Below are positions 7,563 through 15,670 of a stretch of 36,660 bases of DNA, one piece after another. Made by a program: the position numbers and the translations under genes. Below the pieces are notes generated by a model. It saw only the letters and a list, made by a program, of their open reading frames with translations, ran no database searches and was not told the DNA's origin. This stretch comes from Arcticibacter svalbardensis MN12-7 (GTDB taxonomy: Bacteria > Bacteroidota > Bacteroidia > Sphingobacteriales > Sphingobacteriaceae), in assembly GCF_000403135.1 (NCBI RefSeq), contig NZ_AQPN01000109.1:1-36660 (forward strand), written 5' to 3'. The stretch's first letter is position 1; each line of letters begins with the position of its first letter.

Positions 7563-8303
7563 TTAAGCCATTCCTCCATTTACGCCAATATTCTGTGCGT
7601 TGATCCATTTGGCTTCATCGCTTGCAAGAAATACAATTACTCCTGCGATGTCATTAGGTTCGCCAATTCTTCCAAAAGGGTTCATCGATGCCAAACGATC
7701 AATTGCTTCCTGCGGTTTCCCATTTAAAAATAAGGCTGTAGCGGTTGGACCAGGCGAAACAGAATTCACATTGATGCCTCTACCACCTATTTCTCTTGAA
7801 AAAACCCGTGTCAGTTGCTCAACAGCTGATTTTGTAGCCACATAAGTTCCGTAAGTTGGCAACATCAAACGGTTTACCGTACTGGAAAAGTTAATAATAC
7901 TTCCATTGTCTGCCAATCGGGTTGCGGCTTCACGAAGTGTATTGAAAACTCCTCTGACGTTAATATCAAACTGACGGATAAAATCTTCGTCTGTTGTGTC
8001 TTTAATGAGTTTTGTAATCATGACTCCGGCGTTGTTTACCAACACGTCAATCTTTCCATAATGCGCAATGGCCTGGTCAAAAAGCGATTTTACATCTTTG
8101 GGGTTACTTACATCGGCTTGTATCGCAATAGCATCGCCACCATTGTTCTTTATGGATTCTACAACGCGCTCTGCATCTGCTTTACTGCCAGCATAGTTCA
8201 CAATAACACTTGCGTTTTCTGTAGCGAATCTTTTAGCAATTTCTGCCCCTATACCTTTTGAAGCTCCTGTTACAAGAATTACTTTGTTATTTAAATTTCT
8301 CAT
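7563..8303 (-). CDS. Short-chain dehydrogenase/reductase (SDR), first of a pair
   Basis: The protein has 246 residues from the ATG at 8303 (MRNLNNKVILVTGASKGIG); a further upstream ATG at 8378 would only add a non-conserved, Cys-free extension reaching into the promoter. TGASKGIG binds NAD(P), NNAG is canonical, the catalytic Ser is in NFSSTVN, and YVATK gives the active-site Tyr and Lys. The C-terminal NAQNIGVNGG loop is FabG-like. The substrate is unknown. It is followed at 25 bp by a second SDR, and an AraC-type regulator gene lies 87 bp upstream on the same strand, a common arrangement for inducible aldehyde or ketone-reducing modules. Confidence 0.9.
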   Translation of the reverse strand: MRNLNNKVILVTGASKGIGAEIAKRFATENASVIVNYAGSKADAERVVESIKNNGGDAIAIQADVSNPKDVKSLFDQAIAHYGKIDVLVNNAGVMITKLIKDTTDEDFIRQFDINVRGVFNTLREAATRLADNGSIINFSSTVNRLMLPTYGTYVATKSAVEQLTRVFSREIGGRGINVNSVSPGPTATALFLNGKPQEAIDRLASMNPFGRIGEPNDIAGVIVFLASDEAKWINAQNIGVNGGMA

Positions 8304-8330
8304 CTGTTTATCATTTAAAGGTTGATAGAA

Positions 8331-8338
8331 CAAATGTA
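8331..8338 (-). promoter_or_regulatory. Candidate -7 element for the SDR pair
   Basis: On the minus strand TACATTTG matches the Bacteroidota TAnnTTTG -7 box and would place a start about 20 nt before the chosen SDR ATG at 8303. This also supports that ATG over the upstream one at 8378. No clear -33 box is seen. Confidence 0.35.
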
Positions 8339-8390
8339 CCGCTGACTTATCCCTCACATGTTGCCAGGAATACAGCATTACTTGTAAGTT

Positions 8391-9314
8391 TCACAGATTA
8401 TCAGTTTTTCGATATTCAATAGGGGAAGTATGGGTATGTTTCTTAAAGAAATTACTAAAATGTGCAGTTTCTGAAAATCCTAATTTGTATGTGATTTCCT
8501 TAATTGATAAAGTGGAATTTTGTAGCAGCGACTTAGCCTCAGCAATGGTTTTATCAGCAATCCAAACTGCAATAGGCTTCCCTGTTTTGCTTTTAATAAC
8601 ATTGCTCAGATAATTGGAATTTAAGTTTTGTGCGCTTGCATAATCCTGAACCCTAAAAGTAGTATCTGCTTTACCAGAGCTCAAATCACGGTAATGTTTC
8701 TCTAATAATTGTTTGAACGATTTAACGATTTGAGAACTTCTATTTCCTTCGTAAATCGGGTTATAATCTTTCCAAAAATACGCTTTGATTTTATAGAGCA
8801 AGATTGCTAGCAAATGCCCAATAATTTTGTATTTTGAAGATGAATTGCTGATGTATTCCTGCTGAATTTGAAGACAAATATTTTCCACCGATTGGTAAAA
8901 ATCGTCTGTCACTACTTTAGGCTGAATGGTTTCAGTCAATAGAAACGGAAAATCTTGAAATATGTCTTTGTTAATGTATTTCTTCAAAAATGCTTCATCA
9001 AATGTAATCAGGTAAATTTCTTCTATGTTTTCCCAGCTAAACGTTCTATAATTGCTTGGATTGGTAAAATAAATGGAATGAGGTCCTGCCTGAAACGAAT
9101 GTTCATCAATCGTATATTTTCCTGTTCCATCCTTTATGAAGAGGAAAGAGAAATAATCCGGACGAAAGGAAGGTGATTCGTATGGAAGCTTAAACCCAAC
9201 GTCCTTCAGGTTAAGGATAGTAAAGCCTTCTGAAGCTTGTATTAATTCAACCGGCAGGTTTAAATGCAGATATAGGTCATGCAGTGATTTTGCTTCTGGG
9301 TTGTCTTTTTGCAT
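8391..9314 (-). CDS. AraC-family transcriptional regulator
   Basis: The 307-residue protein has an N-terminal cupin-like sensing region (FLFIKDGTGKYTIDEHSFQAGPHS is the typical β-barrel stretch) and a C-terminal pair of helix-turn-helices. The second helix-turn-helix carries the AraC signature: IKEITYKLGFSETAHFSNFF followed by KKHTHTSPIEYRK. It starts at an ATG at 9314. It is transcribed in the same direction as the two SDR genes 87 bp downstream and most likely regulates them. The inducer is unknown. Length, domain order and signature are all normal for Bacteroidota AraC regulators, with no sign of damage. Confidence 0.9.
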   Translation of the reverse strand: MQKDNPEAKSLHDLYLHLNLPVELIQASEGFTILNLKDVGFKLPYESPSFRPDYFSFLFIKDGTGKYTIDEHSFQAGPHSIYFTNPSNYRTFSWENIEEIYLITFDEAFLKKYINKDIFQDFPFLLTETIQPKVVTDDFYQSVENICLQIQQEYISNSSSKYKIIGHLLAILLYKIKAYFWKDYNPIYEGNRSSQIVKSFKQLLEKHYRDLSSGKADTTFRVQDYASAQNLNSNYLSNVIKSKTGKPIAVWIADKTIAEAKSLLQNSTLSIKEITYKLGFSETAHFSNFFKKHTHTSPIEYRKTDNL

Positions 9315-9369
9315 TTAAATAAAGTGATAAGTTGATAAGTATTGGCCAGGATTTCATCTAATAGATTAT

Positions 9370-9416
9370 TTATCTAAAATAACTTATTTTCCTTAGAATA
9401 AAATTTATTTAGATAA
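9370..9416 (-). terminator. A/T-rich hairpin after the DoxX gene
   Basis: TTATCTAAAATAA (9370-9382) pairs with TTATTTAGATAA (9405-9416) with one bulged base. It begins 9 bp past the DoxX stop in the minus direction and 50 bp before the AraC start, so it could end the DoxX transcript. The stem is almost purely A/T, so the call is weak. Confidence 0.35.
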
Positions 9417-9424
9417 TATGTTTG

Positions 9425-9874
9425 TTAGCGCCCCCTCCAAGCTTTCCAGGCATTTGTACACCACAATGCCCAAACTACCAACACCGGTTGAAACAACAAC
9501 CTGATCCCACGCGACAAATCTGAGTTTAACCCAAACGCATCCGTATGCGTGATGTACTGAGAGATATTTCCCGGAAAAACGAGTACAAAGAATGAGGCTA
9601 CAACCCAACCAACAAGTACCCGCTGTTTTGATAAGACAATTAAACTTAAGCCGAGTAGAATTTCTACAATCCCTGACAAGACAACAACAAGATCACCAGA
9701 TAAGGGTAGCCACTTTGGTACCTGTGCTAAAAATTCAACCCTCGACCAGGTAAGGTGTCCTGTACCTGCAAAAATCAAAAATGCACCAAGAATTACTCTT
9801 CCTATTGTTTGTCCTGTACTTGTTTTTCTGTAATCGTTCATAACGTATTTAGTATCCATTTTGGAGAAGTCCAT
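9425..9874 (-). CDS. DoxX-family membrane protein
   Basis: The 149-residue protein has four hydrophobic segments (about 24-42, 60-80, 86-104 and 123-143), the layout of the DoxX/DoxD-like family. The stretch GAFLIFAGTGHLTW followed by SGIVEILLGLSLI is characteristic of Bacteroidota members. Its function is unclear; relatives are linked to quinone or thiol redox and stress membranes. An ATG at residue 6 or 12 could also be the start. It follows the copper-related genes on the same strand but is separated from the YHS gene by 245 bp containing a strong inverted repeat, so it may be a separate unit. A broken copy of the same gene lies at 5699-5817. Confidence 0.82.
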   Translation of the reverse strand: MDFSKMDTKYVMNDYRKTSTGQTIGRVILGAFLIFAGTGHLTWSRVEFLAQVPKWLPLSGDLVVVLSGIVEILLGLSLIVLSKQRVLVGWVVASFFVLVFPGNISQYITHTDAFGLNSDLSRGIRLLFQPVLVVWALWCTNAWKAWRGR

Positions 9875-10038
9875 TAAAGAATCAAAAATTCTTCTAAAGA
9901 GGTAAGTCTAAATAGGCAACACTTGTTTTTAATGTAAAGGGAAATCCGTTTATATCTTTCCTATTGTAAAGGTAAACCTCTGTCAATCGTAGCTATTTGA
10001 ATATAAAAGATTACAGTATGATACTAGTATGAATCCGA

Positions 10039-10076
10039 TATAAGTCCGACTGTAGGTACTTTAAGTCGGACTTATA
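10039..10076. repeat. 13-bp perfect inverted repeat downstream of the YHS gene
   Basis: TATAAGTCCGACT (10039-10051) and AGTCGGACTTATA (10064-10076) form a perfect 13-bp stem with a 12-nt loop. It lies 43 bp past the YHS gene stop and 165 bp before the DoxX start, both on the minus strand. No T tract follows in that direction. It may be a factor-dependent terminator of the copper cluster or a protein-binding site for the DoxX gene. A 10-bp palindrome ATACTAGTAT (10021-10030) lies just beside it. Confidence 0.5.
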
Positions 10077-10119
10077 CCAGATTTATACTGCATTTTTTAC
10101 CCTATCATTAATAACCAAA

Positions 10120-10416
10120 TTACTTCTTGGCTTTAACTTTTACAAACTTTTCAGGCTGCTTTGAAAAAGAGGCTTTACATGATCTGGTACAAAAGCCATA
10201 TACTTTATCCTTATACAATACCGTCAAAGTACTCCCCTTTTTAACGGGCATTCCACAAACCGGGTCTTTCGTATCCGCTTTAAGTGTATCCAACAATGTA
10301 GCTGCTACAACTCTAGTACCTTTCAAAATAGGATGAACTCCAGAGGAAGCTTTCACTTGTAGAGACAACACTGTCATCCCACAAATCAGAAGAAATAGTA
10401 ATCTATAATTTTTCAT
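10120..10416 (-). CDS. Secreted YHS-domain protein (metal-binding)
   Basis: The 98-residue protein has an N-terminal signal-like hydrophobic segment (about 5-20) and a C-terminal YHS domain: DPVCGM (51-56), then VYGFCTRSCKASF with C76 and C80, and the usual FxKxPEKFV end. YHS domains bind heavy metals, often copper, through these cysteines and are found in P-type ATPases and small periplasmic proteins. It follows the copper-type TonB receptor gene by 33 bp on the same strand, so it is probably the last gene of that operon. A role as periplasmic copper carrier or sensor is inferred from context; the domain call itself is firm. Confidence 0.85.
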   Translation of the reverse strand: MKNYRLLFLLICGMTVLSLQVKASSGVHPILKGTRVVAATLLDTLKADTKDPVCGMPVKKGSTLTVLYKDKVYGFCTRSCKASFSKQPEKFVKVKAKK

Positions 10417-10449
10417 GTTATCAAATAAATTAAATTAAAAATAACCCGG

Positions 10450-12492
10450 TTAAAACAGAGCCGTCATCCGGAATAAGAAATTGCGCCCGGGCCTTGCAAT
10501 CTTCATGATATCCAGGTGCTGCACATATTCACGATCCAATACATTATCTACTCCAGCATTTGCTCTTAAAACCGGAGATCCTTTAAACTTAAACTCCTTA
10601 CTTATATTTAAATTCAGGATCGTTGATGATGGCGTAGAAGTTTCCCCATAAACCGCGGTGTTCACATTGTTTTGTGCGGCATAGCTAATTGATTCGGCCT
10701 GCAAAGACACCTTTTTTAAGTTATAAAGCACCGCATTTACCGTCTTCAGCGGTGCAATCATCGGCAAGCCGTTCCCCTGGTTGTCGGAACCCCTGGTATA
10801 GGTATTCAAACTGGTCAGGATCAGATTTTCTACTGGCGACCATTTCAACGCCAGCTCTGCGCCAACTAATTTAGCGGATGGAAGGCTGACGTAATGTTTT
10901 ACCCCATTTGCGCCGATGGTCATCACACTATACCCATCCAATAAACTGCCTGTGATATAATTGTTGAAAAAATAACCAAATCCACTAATCTCTGCAACGA
11001 AATGCGCGCTATGAAAACGGGTACTTAAGTTGATATTCGTGGATTGTTCCTGCTTTAAATCCGGGTTTCCGATATAATCGTATCCATCCAGCCGGTTGTA
11101 AATATAAAAGCTATACGCTTCCTGAAGTGTAGAGGAACGTGCTGCACGGGCAACTTCTGCAGAGAATTTCCAGGCATGACTCAGGGTATATCCCAATTCA
11201 AGATTCAGATTAGTCAAAAAACGATTGCGACTAAGATCACCGGGAAACATGCCCGAGAGTTGCTCCTTACCTACCTCGCTGAAAATATAATCGTGCGCAT
11301 AGTCAAACCTACCGCCGATCTGCAGATTAAACTGGTCATTCAAACTGATGTCATCGGACAGATTCAGCCCGATATCGGTCCGCGCCAGGTCTGGCAACGT
11401 ATACATAAACATGGCTGCTCCATCATCGGGATACATGGTCATCTCGGCACTCAGCTGATTATTAAACCCATCAAGCCTTGCTTTGATATGATGCTTTAAA
11501 GAGGGCTGGTACGTCAAAGCGGAATAAGCACCCATTGTCTTTGAGTTCCCCGGCATATCCATGTGCATAGGAACCGTCTCCTTTGGCCGCTGGGTATCAT
11601 CCATGGCATGGTCAATGTAATTGTAATAACCCTTAGTTTCCCAGGATATATTCTTTTCGGGATGAAAATAAACGTAGGAGATCGAACCTATTTTTGCTTT
11701 TGCAAACGAAACATCCATTGTTAGAGCCGGATAACCGATATCAAACCCTTCATCCTGTATGTAATCCGTTTTTAAATAGCTATGCGCAGCCGTTTTAAAT
11801 AGAGCGGAAACATTTCCATTCCACTTCCTGTACTGCGAAAAGGAGATCTCTTGGCCATTGCCTGCCGTGTAATTGGCACTGCGACGAAAGATCCCATTAG
11901 CCTGAATAGCGAAATTCGGAGTACTATACTCCATTCCGGCCAGACTTTGGAATGCCTGTCCATTACTTTCAAAGCCTAAACCTGCCGTTCCTGACATTTT
12001 TTTTGAGGAAGTAAACGAAGGGCTCTTAAGTTTAAAGTTGATCCCGCCCCCCATGGAGGAGCCATAAGATCCGCCACCCGGATTAACATCAAAGGAAAGA
12101 CTTTCCAGGTTATTGGGCTCCACATACGAACTGATCGGATCCATACGGTCCGTACAAGCACCAAAAATCCTCATCCCATCAATGGTCATCGTAATCTGTC
12201 CGTTGTTTAAACTCCTGATAGTAGGCTCCATAGCAAAGTTTCCCCGCCGGATCATATTTATTCCGGGGGTAGACTCAAGGATCTTATCGGTCAGTACCTG
12301 CAGATTACTGCGCTGCTGTTCCTGATAAATCGCGCTGATCTCTTTTTCGGGCTGAACAATTACCTCCTTTAACAATAAAGTACGGTCAATCGCATTGGAA
12401 GACAGGCTATCAGCTTGTTGCGCCGATGCTGTATAAATAGCAAGGGCGCAACAATAACTTAAAATTTGTTTCTTGTTCATGAAGAATCTCAT
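10450..12492 (-). CDS. TonB-dependent outer-membrane receptor, OprC/NosA copper type
   Basis: The 680-residue protein has a signal peptide ending near residue 24 (YTASA), a plug domain (about 45-155) and a β-barrel ending in the aromatic FRMTALF. The plug carries IDGMRIFGACTDRMDPISSY, with C113-TDR-M117 (CxxxM), and the barrel has H295-A-M297 (HxM). These match the CxxxM/HxM copper site described for Pseudomonas OprC, so copper uptake is the likely role. A MHMDM stretch (309-313) is also Met/His-rich. The first ATG overlaps the stop of the preceding lipoprotein gene (TAATG), but an ATG four codons later (12480) is an equally good start. No N-terminal carboxypeptidase-like domain is present. 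Assignment to copper rests on motif plus neighbours. Confidence 0.9.
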   Translation of the reverse strand: MRFFMNKKQILSYCCALAIYTASAQQADSLSSNAIDRTLLLKEVIVQPEKEISAIYQEQQRSNLQVLTDKILESTPGINMIRRGNFAMEPTIRSLNNGQITMTIDGMRIFGACTDRMDPISSYVEPNNLESLSFDVNPGGGSYGSSMGGGINFKLKSPSFTSSKKMSGTAGLGFESNGQAFQSLAGMEYSTPNFAIQANGIFRRSANYTAGNGQEISFSQYRKWNGNVSALFKTAAHSYLKTDYIQDEGFDIGYPALTMDVSFAKAKIGSISYVYFHPEKNISWETKGYYNYIDHAMDDTQRPKETVPMHMDMPGNSKTMGAYSALTYQPSLKHHIKARLDGFNNQLSAEMTMYPDDGAAMFMYTLPDLARTDIGLNLSDDISLNDQFNLQIGGRFDYAHDYIFSEVGKEQLSGMFPGDLSRNRFLTNLNLELGYTLSHAWKFSAEVARAARSSTLQEAYSFYIYNRLDGYDYIGNPDLKQEQSTNINLSTRFHSAHFVAEISGFGYFFNNYITGSLLDGYSVMTIGANGVKHYVSLPSAKLVGAELALKWSPVENLILTSLNTYTRGSDNQGNGLPMIAPLKTVNAVLYNLKKVSLQAESISYAAQNNVNTAVYGETSTPSSTILNLNISKEFKFKGSPVLRANAGVDNVLDREYVQHLDIMKIARPGRNFLFRMTALF

Positions 12493-13298
12493 TAGAACAA
12501 AAGATCTAATGCAGCATCTTCTACAATAACGGTGTTGTTTCGAAGCAGTTTCAGATGTAAACGCCAGTCTCCTGTCATGGTGAAATTGACTTTCCCTGTG
12601 TAATGTCCATTGCCACTGCTTACCGGGTTCACATTATTGGGTGATCCATGTCCCATAGAGGGCATTTCAGGGGTCACTTCGATGGTCAGACTTGCATCAG
12701 CGGGGAAATTTAACAAGTCTTGTTTCACATTTACCAAAACTTCCAGATCATTCATCCCTGTTTGTGGGGCTGCTGGCTGTACAATTGATACGCTATAACT
12801 CTTGCCATCGGTGCCTACAAAGGTTCCTGTATGTTTCGTATTCGTCGCAGTAGAATTTACGGGGACATTGAATACAAGACTTTCATTATTCACTTTTACG
12901 GTGAGGCCCCAGGTGCCCATATCGCCTGATGGCATAGAAAAAACAACTGCTCCTTCGTAAAGTTGATCGGATGTGTTATAAATGGGTTGTTCAACCGGAC
13001 TGGAATGTGTCATGGTCATCATATCCATTAATGAGCTATAGGTCACCGTTGCATTGCTTAAAGATGTCCCATCGGCCTTTTTAACTTGTACATAAACTTT
13101 ATTGTAAGCTACCAGATAACTGGTATTATCGGAGTATAACGAAACGATAAGTCCACTTGATGTAGTACTTTCAGCGATCTTCGTTTTTTCGGGTGAAGGT
13201 GTTGTTTCTGTGTCTTTAGAGCAGGCAGCAAGAAAAACAATTCCCACTAGTAGCAGGATTATATTTGTAATTTTTTTCATTTTTAAAATGCTTTTCAA
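12492..13298 (-). CDS. Lipoprotein with two FixH/YtkA-like β-domains
   Basis: The 268-residue protein has a lipoprotein signal with lipobox LAAC (C26); an ATG at codon 7 is an alternative start. Two similar β-sandwich repeats follow. Each contains a Met/His-rich loop, then YxGxVxFxMxxxxxW: MDMMTMTHSSP (91-101) with YEGAVVFSMPSGDMGTW, and MPSMGHGSP (212-220) with YTGKVNFTMTGDW. This is the FixH/YtkA-like pattern, and the Met/His loops suggest copper binding. The stop shares a base with the first ATG of the TonB receptor, so the two are translationally linked. It is probably a surface or periplasmic copper-binding partner of the receptor; that role is inference. Confidence 0.82.
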   Translation of the reverse strand: MKSILKMKKITNIILLLVGIVFLAACSKDTETTPSPEKTKIAESTTSSGLIVSLYSDNTSYLVAYNKVYVQVKKADGTSLSNATVTYSSLMDMMTMTHSSPVEQPIYNTSDQLYEGAVVFSMPSGDMGTWGLTVKVNNESLVFNVPVNSTATNTKHTGTFVGTDGKSYSVSIVQPAAPQTGMNDLEVLVNVKQDLLNFPADASLTIEVTPEMPSMGHGSPNNVNPVSSGNGHYTGKVNFTMTGDWRLHLKLLRNNTVIVEDAALDLLF

Positions 13299-13444
13299 CA
13301 GATGTTTAATTCAAATTTGAAGGAATTAACATCTAATAAAGAAATGGATACACTGATGTTTAAAGGGTATTAACACCCATTGTAACATTCAAAATAAAGA
13401 ATGCCAATCAGTTTTATGATCTTGAATAAGAAGGGGTGCTTATC

Positions 13445-13819
13445 TTAACAGGATGGTGGACGATATACTATTTCGTTGAAAGCAGTAGGCTCCCCGATGG
13501 TCTGGGGATATAAAAATAGTAAAAGGGAATAGGATTGAACTACTTGGTGAGCCGGGCTTGTTGCCTTTTGACTCATCAGGAGTATTTCTGAATCGGAAGA
13601 TGTTTTGGTATTGCTTTTATCTTTTTTACTTTCTTCCTGTTTGATCTTTTTTGCTAATGCGCATTTACCGTTACAATGCAACATCGGCAATTTCTTATTT
13701 ATACAAAGTCTTTCGTAAGCAGCGGTATTGGTATAATAGGTTGCCAGCAGCAGACTTCTGCTGACTGTATGTGCCATGATGGCCATGACTAAAACCAGTA
13801 TTAAACCTATTCTAAACAA
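13445..13819 (-). CDS. Small membrane-anchored CNGKC protein, probable metal-binding
   Basis: The 124-residue protein has one N-terminal hydrophobic segment (about 3-16), then a short conserved Cys region: ERLCINKKLPMLHCNGKCAL with C39, H48, C49 and C53. A charged KKIKQEESKKDK stretch follows, and a hydrophobic patch, SYSLLLFLYP, lies near the end. I do not know a named family, but proteins of this type occur beside copper-type receptors in Bacteroidota; that memory is unverified. It lies 33 bp after the phosphatase-like lipoprotein gene and 146 bp before the FixH-like lipoprotein, all on the minus strand, so copper handling at the membrane is a reasonable guess. Confidence 0.65.
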   Translation of the reverse strand: MFRIGLILVLVMAIMAHTVSRSLLLATYYTNTAAYERLCINKKLPMLHCNGKCALAKKIKQEESKKDKSNTKTSSDSEILLMSQKATSPAHQVVQSYSLLLFLYPQTIGEPTAFNEIVYRPPSC

Positions 13820-13852
13820 TATTTTTTCCTATTTCAGAACAAATATAGCCAA

Positions 13853-14836
13853 TTAAACTCTATTTAGCTTTAAATCCCGCCAATATTTAAACATGCCAAA
13901 TGAAGCCGCTCCTTCATAGGTGAAGGTTTTATCGGCGTTTACCTTTACAAAGAATGCAGCGGTCCAATTATATACGGAGACCTTTGGAAATGTGGGAATG
14001 CCGCTGTCATTGAATTCATTTATCGGATGATGAGTGGAAACTAAAGTAATCTTATTATCTACAGGCGTTTCACTGATGATATGCTGAAGCCCCTGGAATA
14101 ATGTTTCTCCAGTCTTCAGATAATCAGGATGATTGATTCGCTTATCTATAGTGATAGATGGGCCAGAATTGATTAACTGAGCCGTAGTAATAGCCCGGCA
14201 GAATTCGCTGCTGATGACACGGGTAATAGGCATTTTTAAATCCTTGAGCGCAACTCCAAGTTCAGTTGCCCTGGTAATTCCCTGCGGATTAAGCTGCCTG
14301 GCTAGGGTAGAATCGCATGATTTCCACCAGTTGGCAGGGATCACCGGATCCTGATGACCTAAATTGTAATCAAAACCCACACTTGCATCTGCATGCCGAA
14401 GCACAATGAAATACGTTTGACCCGATTCAGCCAGTTTGCGAAGTGTTGCCCAACCTTGAATATATTGCCCGTCCGGGTTATCTGATGCAGCAGCATGATA
14501 CTTTTCGAAGGGATTGACGTGTTCATCATCAGTAGAGCCTAAAACGTATAATTTGGTCATTTTGCCTGTCCTGGGCCAGTTTACATTCACAATAACAACT
14601 TCGCCGGAGGTAATCCGACTGATTAAACCGGAAGCGGAAATGGTAATACTATGATCGGAGGAAGAGTAGGTTGCCGCTTCACTTGTGGTAATTTGAAAGT
14701 CGTGTTTATTCACGAAAAGCAAATCGTCATGTAATGCGGAGGATGTTATTACAGGATCAGGAATAACTTTATCATCTTTTTTACAGGCTCCACAAATAAT
14801 AGATATAATTAATAAAGTAAAGAGAAGGGGTTTCAT
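13853..14836 (-). CDS. Lipoprotein with C-terminal histidine-phosphatase domain
   Basis: The 327-residue protein has a lipoprotein-type signal (GAC, C18) followed by an acidic KKDDK stretch. Residues about 30-105 form a β-rich region (TISASGLISRITSGEVVIVNVNW, resembling an Ig-like segment). The C-terminal half is a histidine phosphatase (phosphoglycerate-mutase-like) domain: catalytic FIVLRHAD with R147-H148, NPQGITRATELG, ISSEFCRAITTAQL carrying the second Arg, and the second catalytic His in STHHP (H269/H270). An extracytoplasmic phosphatase is likely; the substrate is unknown. It is the first gene of the minus-strand group leading into the copper cluster, 33 bp from the CNGKC gene. Whether it is truly part of copper handling is uncertain. 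Confidence 0.82.
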   Translation of the reverse strand: MKPLLFTLLIISIICGACKKDDKVIPDPVITSSALHDDLLFVNKHDFQITTSEAATYSSSDHSITISASGLISRITSGEVVIVNVNWPRTGKMTKLYVLGSTDDEHVNPFEKYHAAASDNPDGQYIQGWATLRKLAESGQTYFIVLRHADASVGFDYNLGHQDPVIPANWWKSCDSTLARQLNPQGITRATELGVALKDLKMPITRVISSEFCRAITTAQLINSGPSITIDKRINHPDYLKTGETLFQGLQHIISETPVDNKITLVSTHHPINEFNDSGIPTFPKVSVYNWTAAFFVKVNADKTFTYEGAASFGMFKYWRDLKLNRV

Positions 14837-14840
14837 AGGG

Positions 14841-14870
14841 AAGATCGTGTTTTTAGGTAATTACGATCTT
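14841..14870. promoter_or_regulatory. Inverted repeat directly before the phosphatase lipoprotein start
   Basis: AAGATCGT (14841-14848) and ACGATCTT (14863-14870) are a perfect 8-bp inverted repeat with a 14-nt spacer. The repeat ends 4 bp before the ATG of the lipoprotein gene at 14836. It may be an operator or a 5'-UTR hairpin limiting ribosome access. On the far side, ATAAGG/CCTTAT (14894-14911) is a weak dyad that might end the pentose-phosphate operon. Confidence 0.4.
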
Positions 14871-14939
14871 TGCGCATAAAAGTTTAACAGATGATAAGGG
14901 TTGTACCTTATATGTATAATATTGTGAAGTTCGCTTAAA

Positions 14940-15665
14940 CTATTTCCCTAAAGCTAATTTTTTAGCAGCCGCTTCATCCACTAGCCAATGCACTTCTCCA
15001 TCTATTGGTTGGATCAGCTGAGCAGGATACTTCTCTGTGTTGCGCTCGCCTTCCAGCACTTCATACAATGCATTTGCCTTGTTTAGTCCGTAAAGCATAA
15101 TGATAATCGTGCGGGCCAGGTTAATCATAGGGGCCGTAAGTGTGATCCGATACATTTCCTGTGCAGCGAGATAATAAGCAGCTACTCTTTTTTTATTCTC
15201 CTGCAAGACAGCTGTTCCCGGAAATAAAGAGGCAGTGTGTCCATCATCTCCCATACCTAAAAGGATCAGGTCGAATCGTTCTGCCGTTACATGAAGATCC
15301 AGCAGCTGCTCGTACTTAATGGCATATAACTGAGGAGACTCGCCCTCTTCCCACATCGGAAAAATATGATCATGTGGTATAGGTACATGATTGAGTAAAG
15401 TGTCGAAAGCCATCCGGGCATTACTTTTTTCATCATCCAAAGGAACCCAGCGTTCGTCTCCCCAATACACAAATACCTTGTCCCATTCTACCTCTTCCTT
15501 GTAAGGGCTGTCGCCTAACAGCGCATATAATAATGCAGGTGAATTACCGCCGGTTAAAGCGACGGTAAAAGACCCCCTTTTTGTGATTGCATCTTTTGCG
15601 GTAGCGATAAACAGATCCGCTGCCGCAGTACTTAAATCTTGTTGGTTTTTATAAATCCCAATCAT
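14940..15665 (-). CDS. pgl: 6-phosphogluconolactonase
   Basis: The enzyme hydrolyses 6-phosphogluconolactone to 6-phosphogluconate, step two of the oxidative pentose phosphate pathway, in the cytosol. The 241-residue protein is of the NagB/DevB-like type: FTVALTGGNSPALLYALL near the N-terminus, VFVYWGDERWVPLDDEKSNARM in the middle, and FDLILLGMGDDGHTASLFPGT, the three landmark blocks of this family. It is the last gene of the operon, 5 bp after zwf, matching the order of the reaction steps. Length is normal. No lesion is seen. Confidence 0.96.
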   Translation of the reverse strand: MIGIYKNQQDLSTAAADLFIATAKDAITKRGSFTVALTGGNSPALLYALLGDSPYKEEVEWDKVFVYWGDERWVPLDDEKSNARMAFDTLLNHVPIPHDHIFPMWEEGESPQLYAIKYEQLLDLHVTAERFDLILLGMGDDGHTASLFPGTAVLQENKKRVAAYYLAAQEMYRITLTAPMINLARTIIIMLYGLNKANALYEVLEGERNTEKYPAQLIQPIDGEVHWLVDEAAAKKLALGK

Positions 15666-15670
15666 TTATT

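Noticed and set aside
7600-7845. An 81-residue plus-strand frame inside the SDR gene.
   Set aside because: It lies opposite a well-conserved SDR gene, has no family features and no promoter; it is a shadow frame.
11176-11499. A 107-codon plus-strand frame within the TonB receptor gene.
   Set aside because: It lies entirely opposite the receptor barrel and has no recognisable domain.
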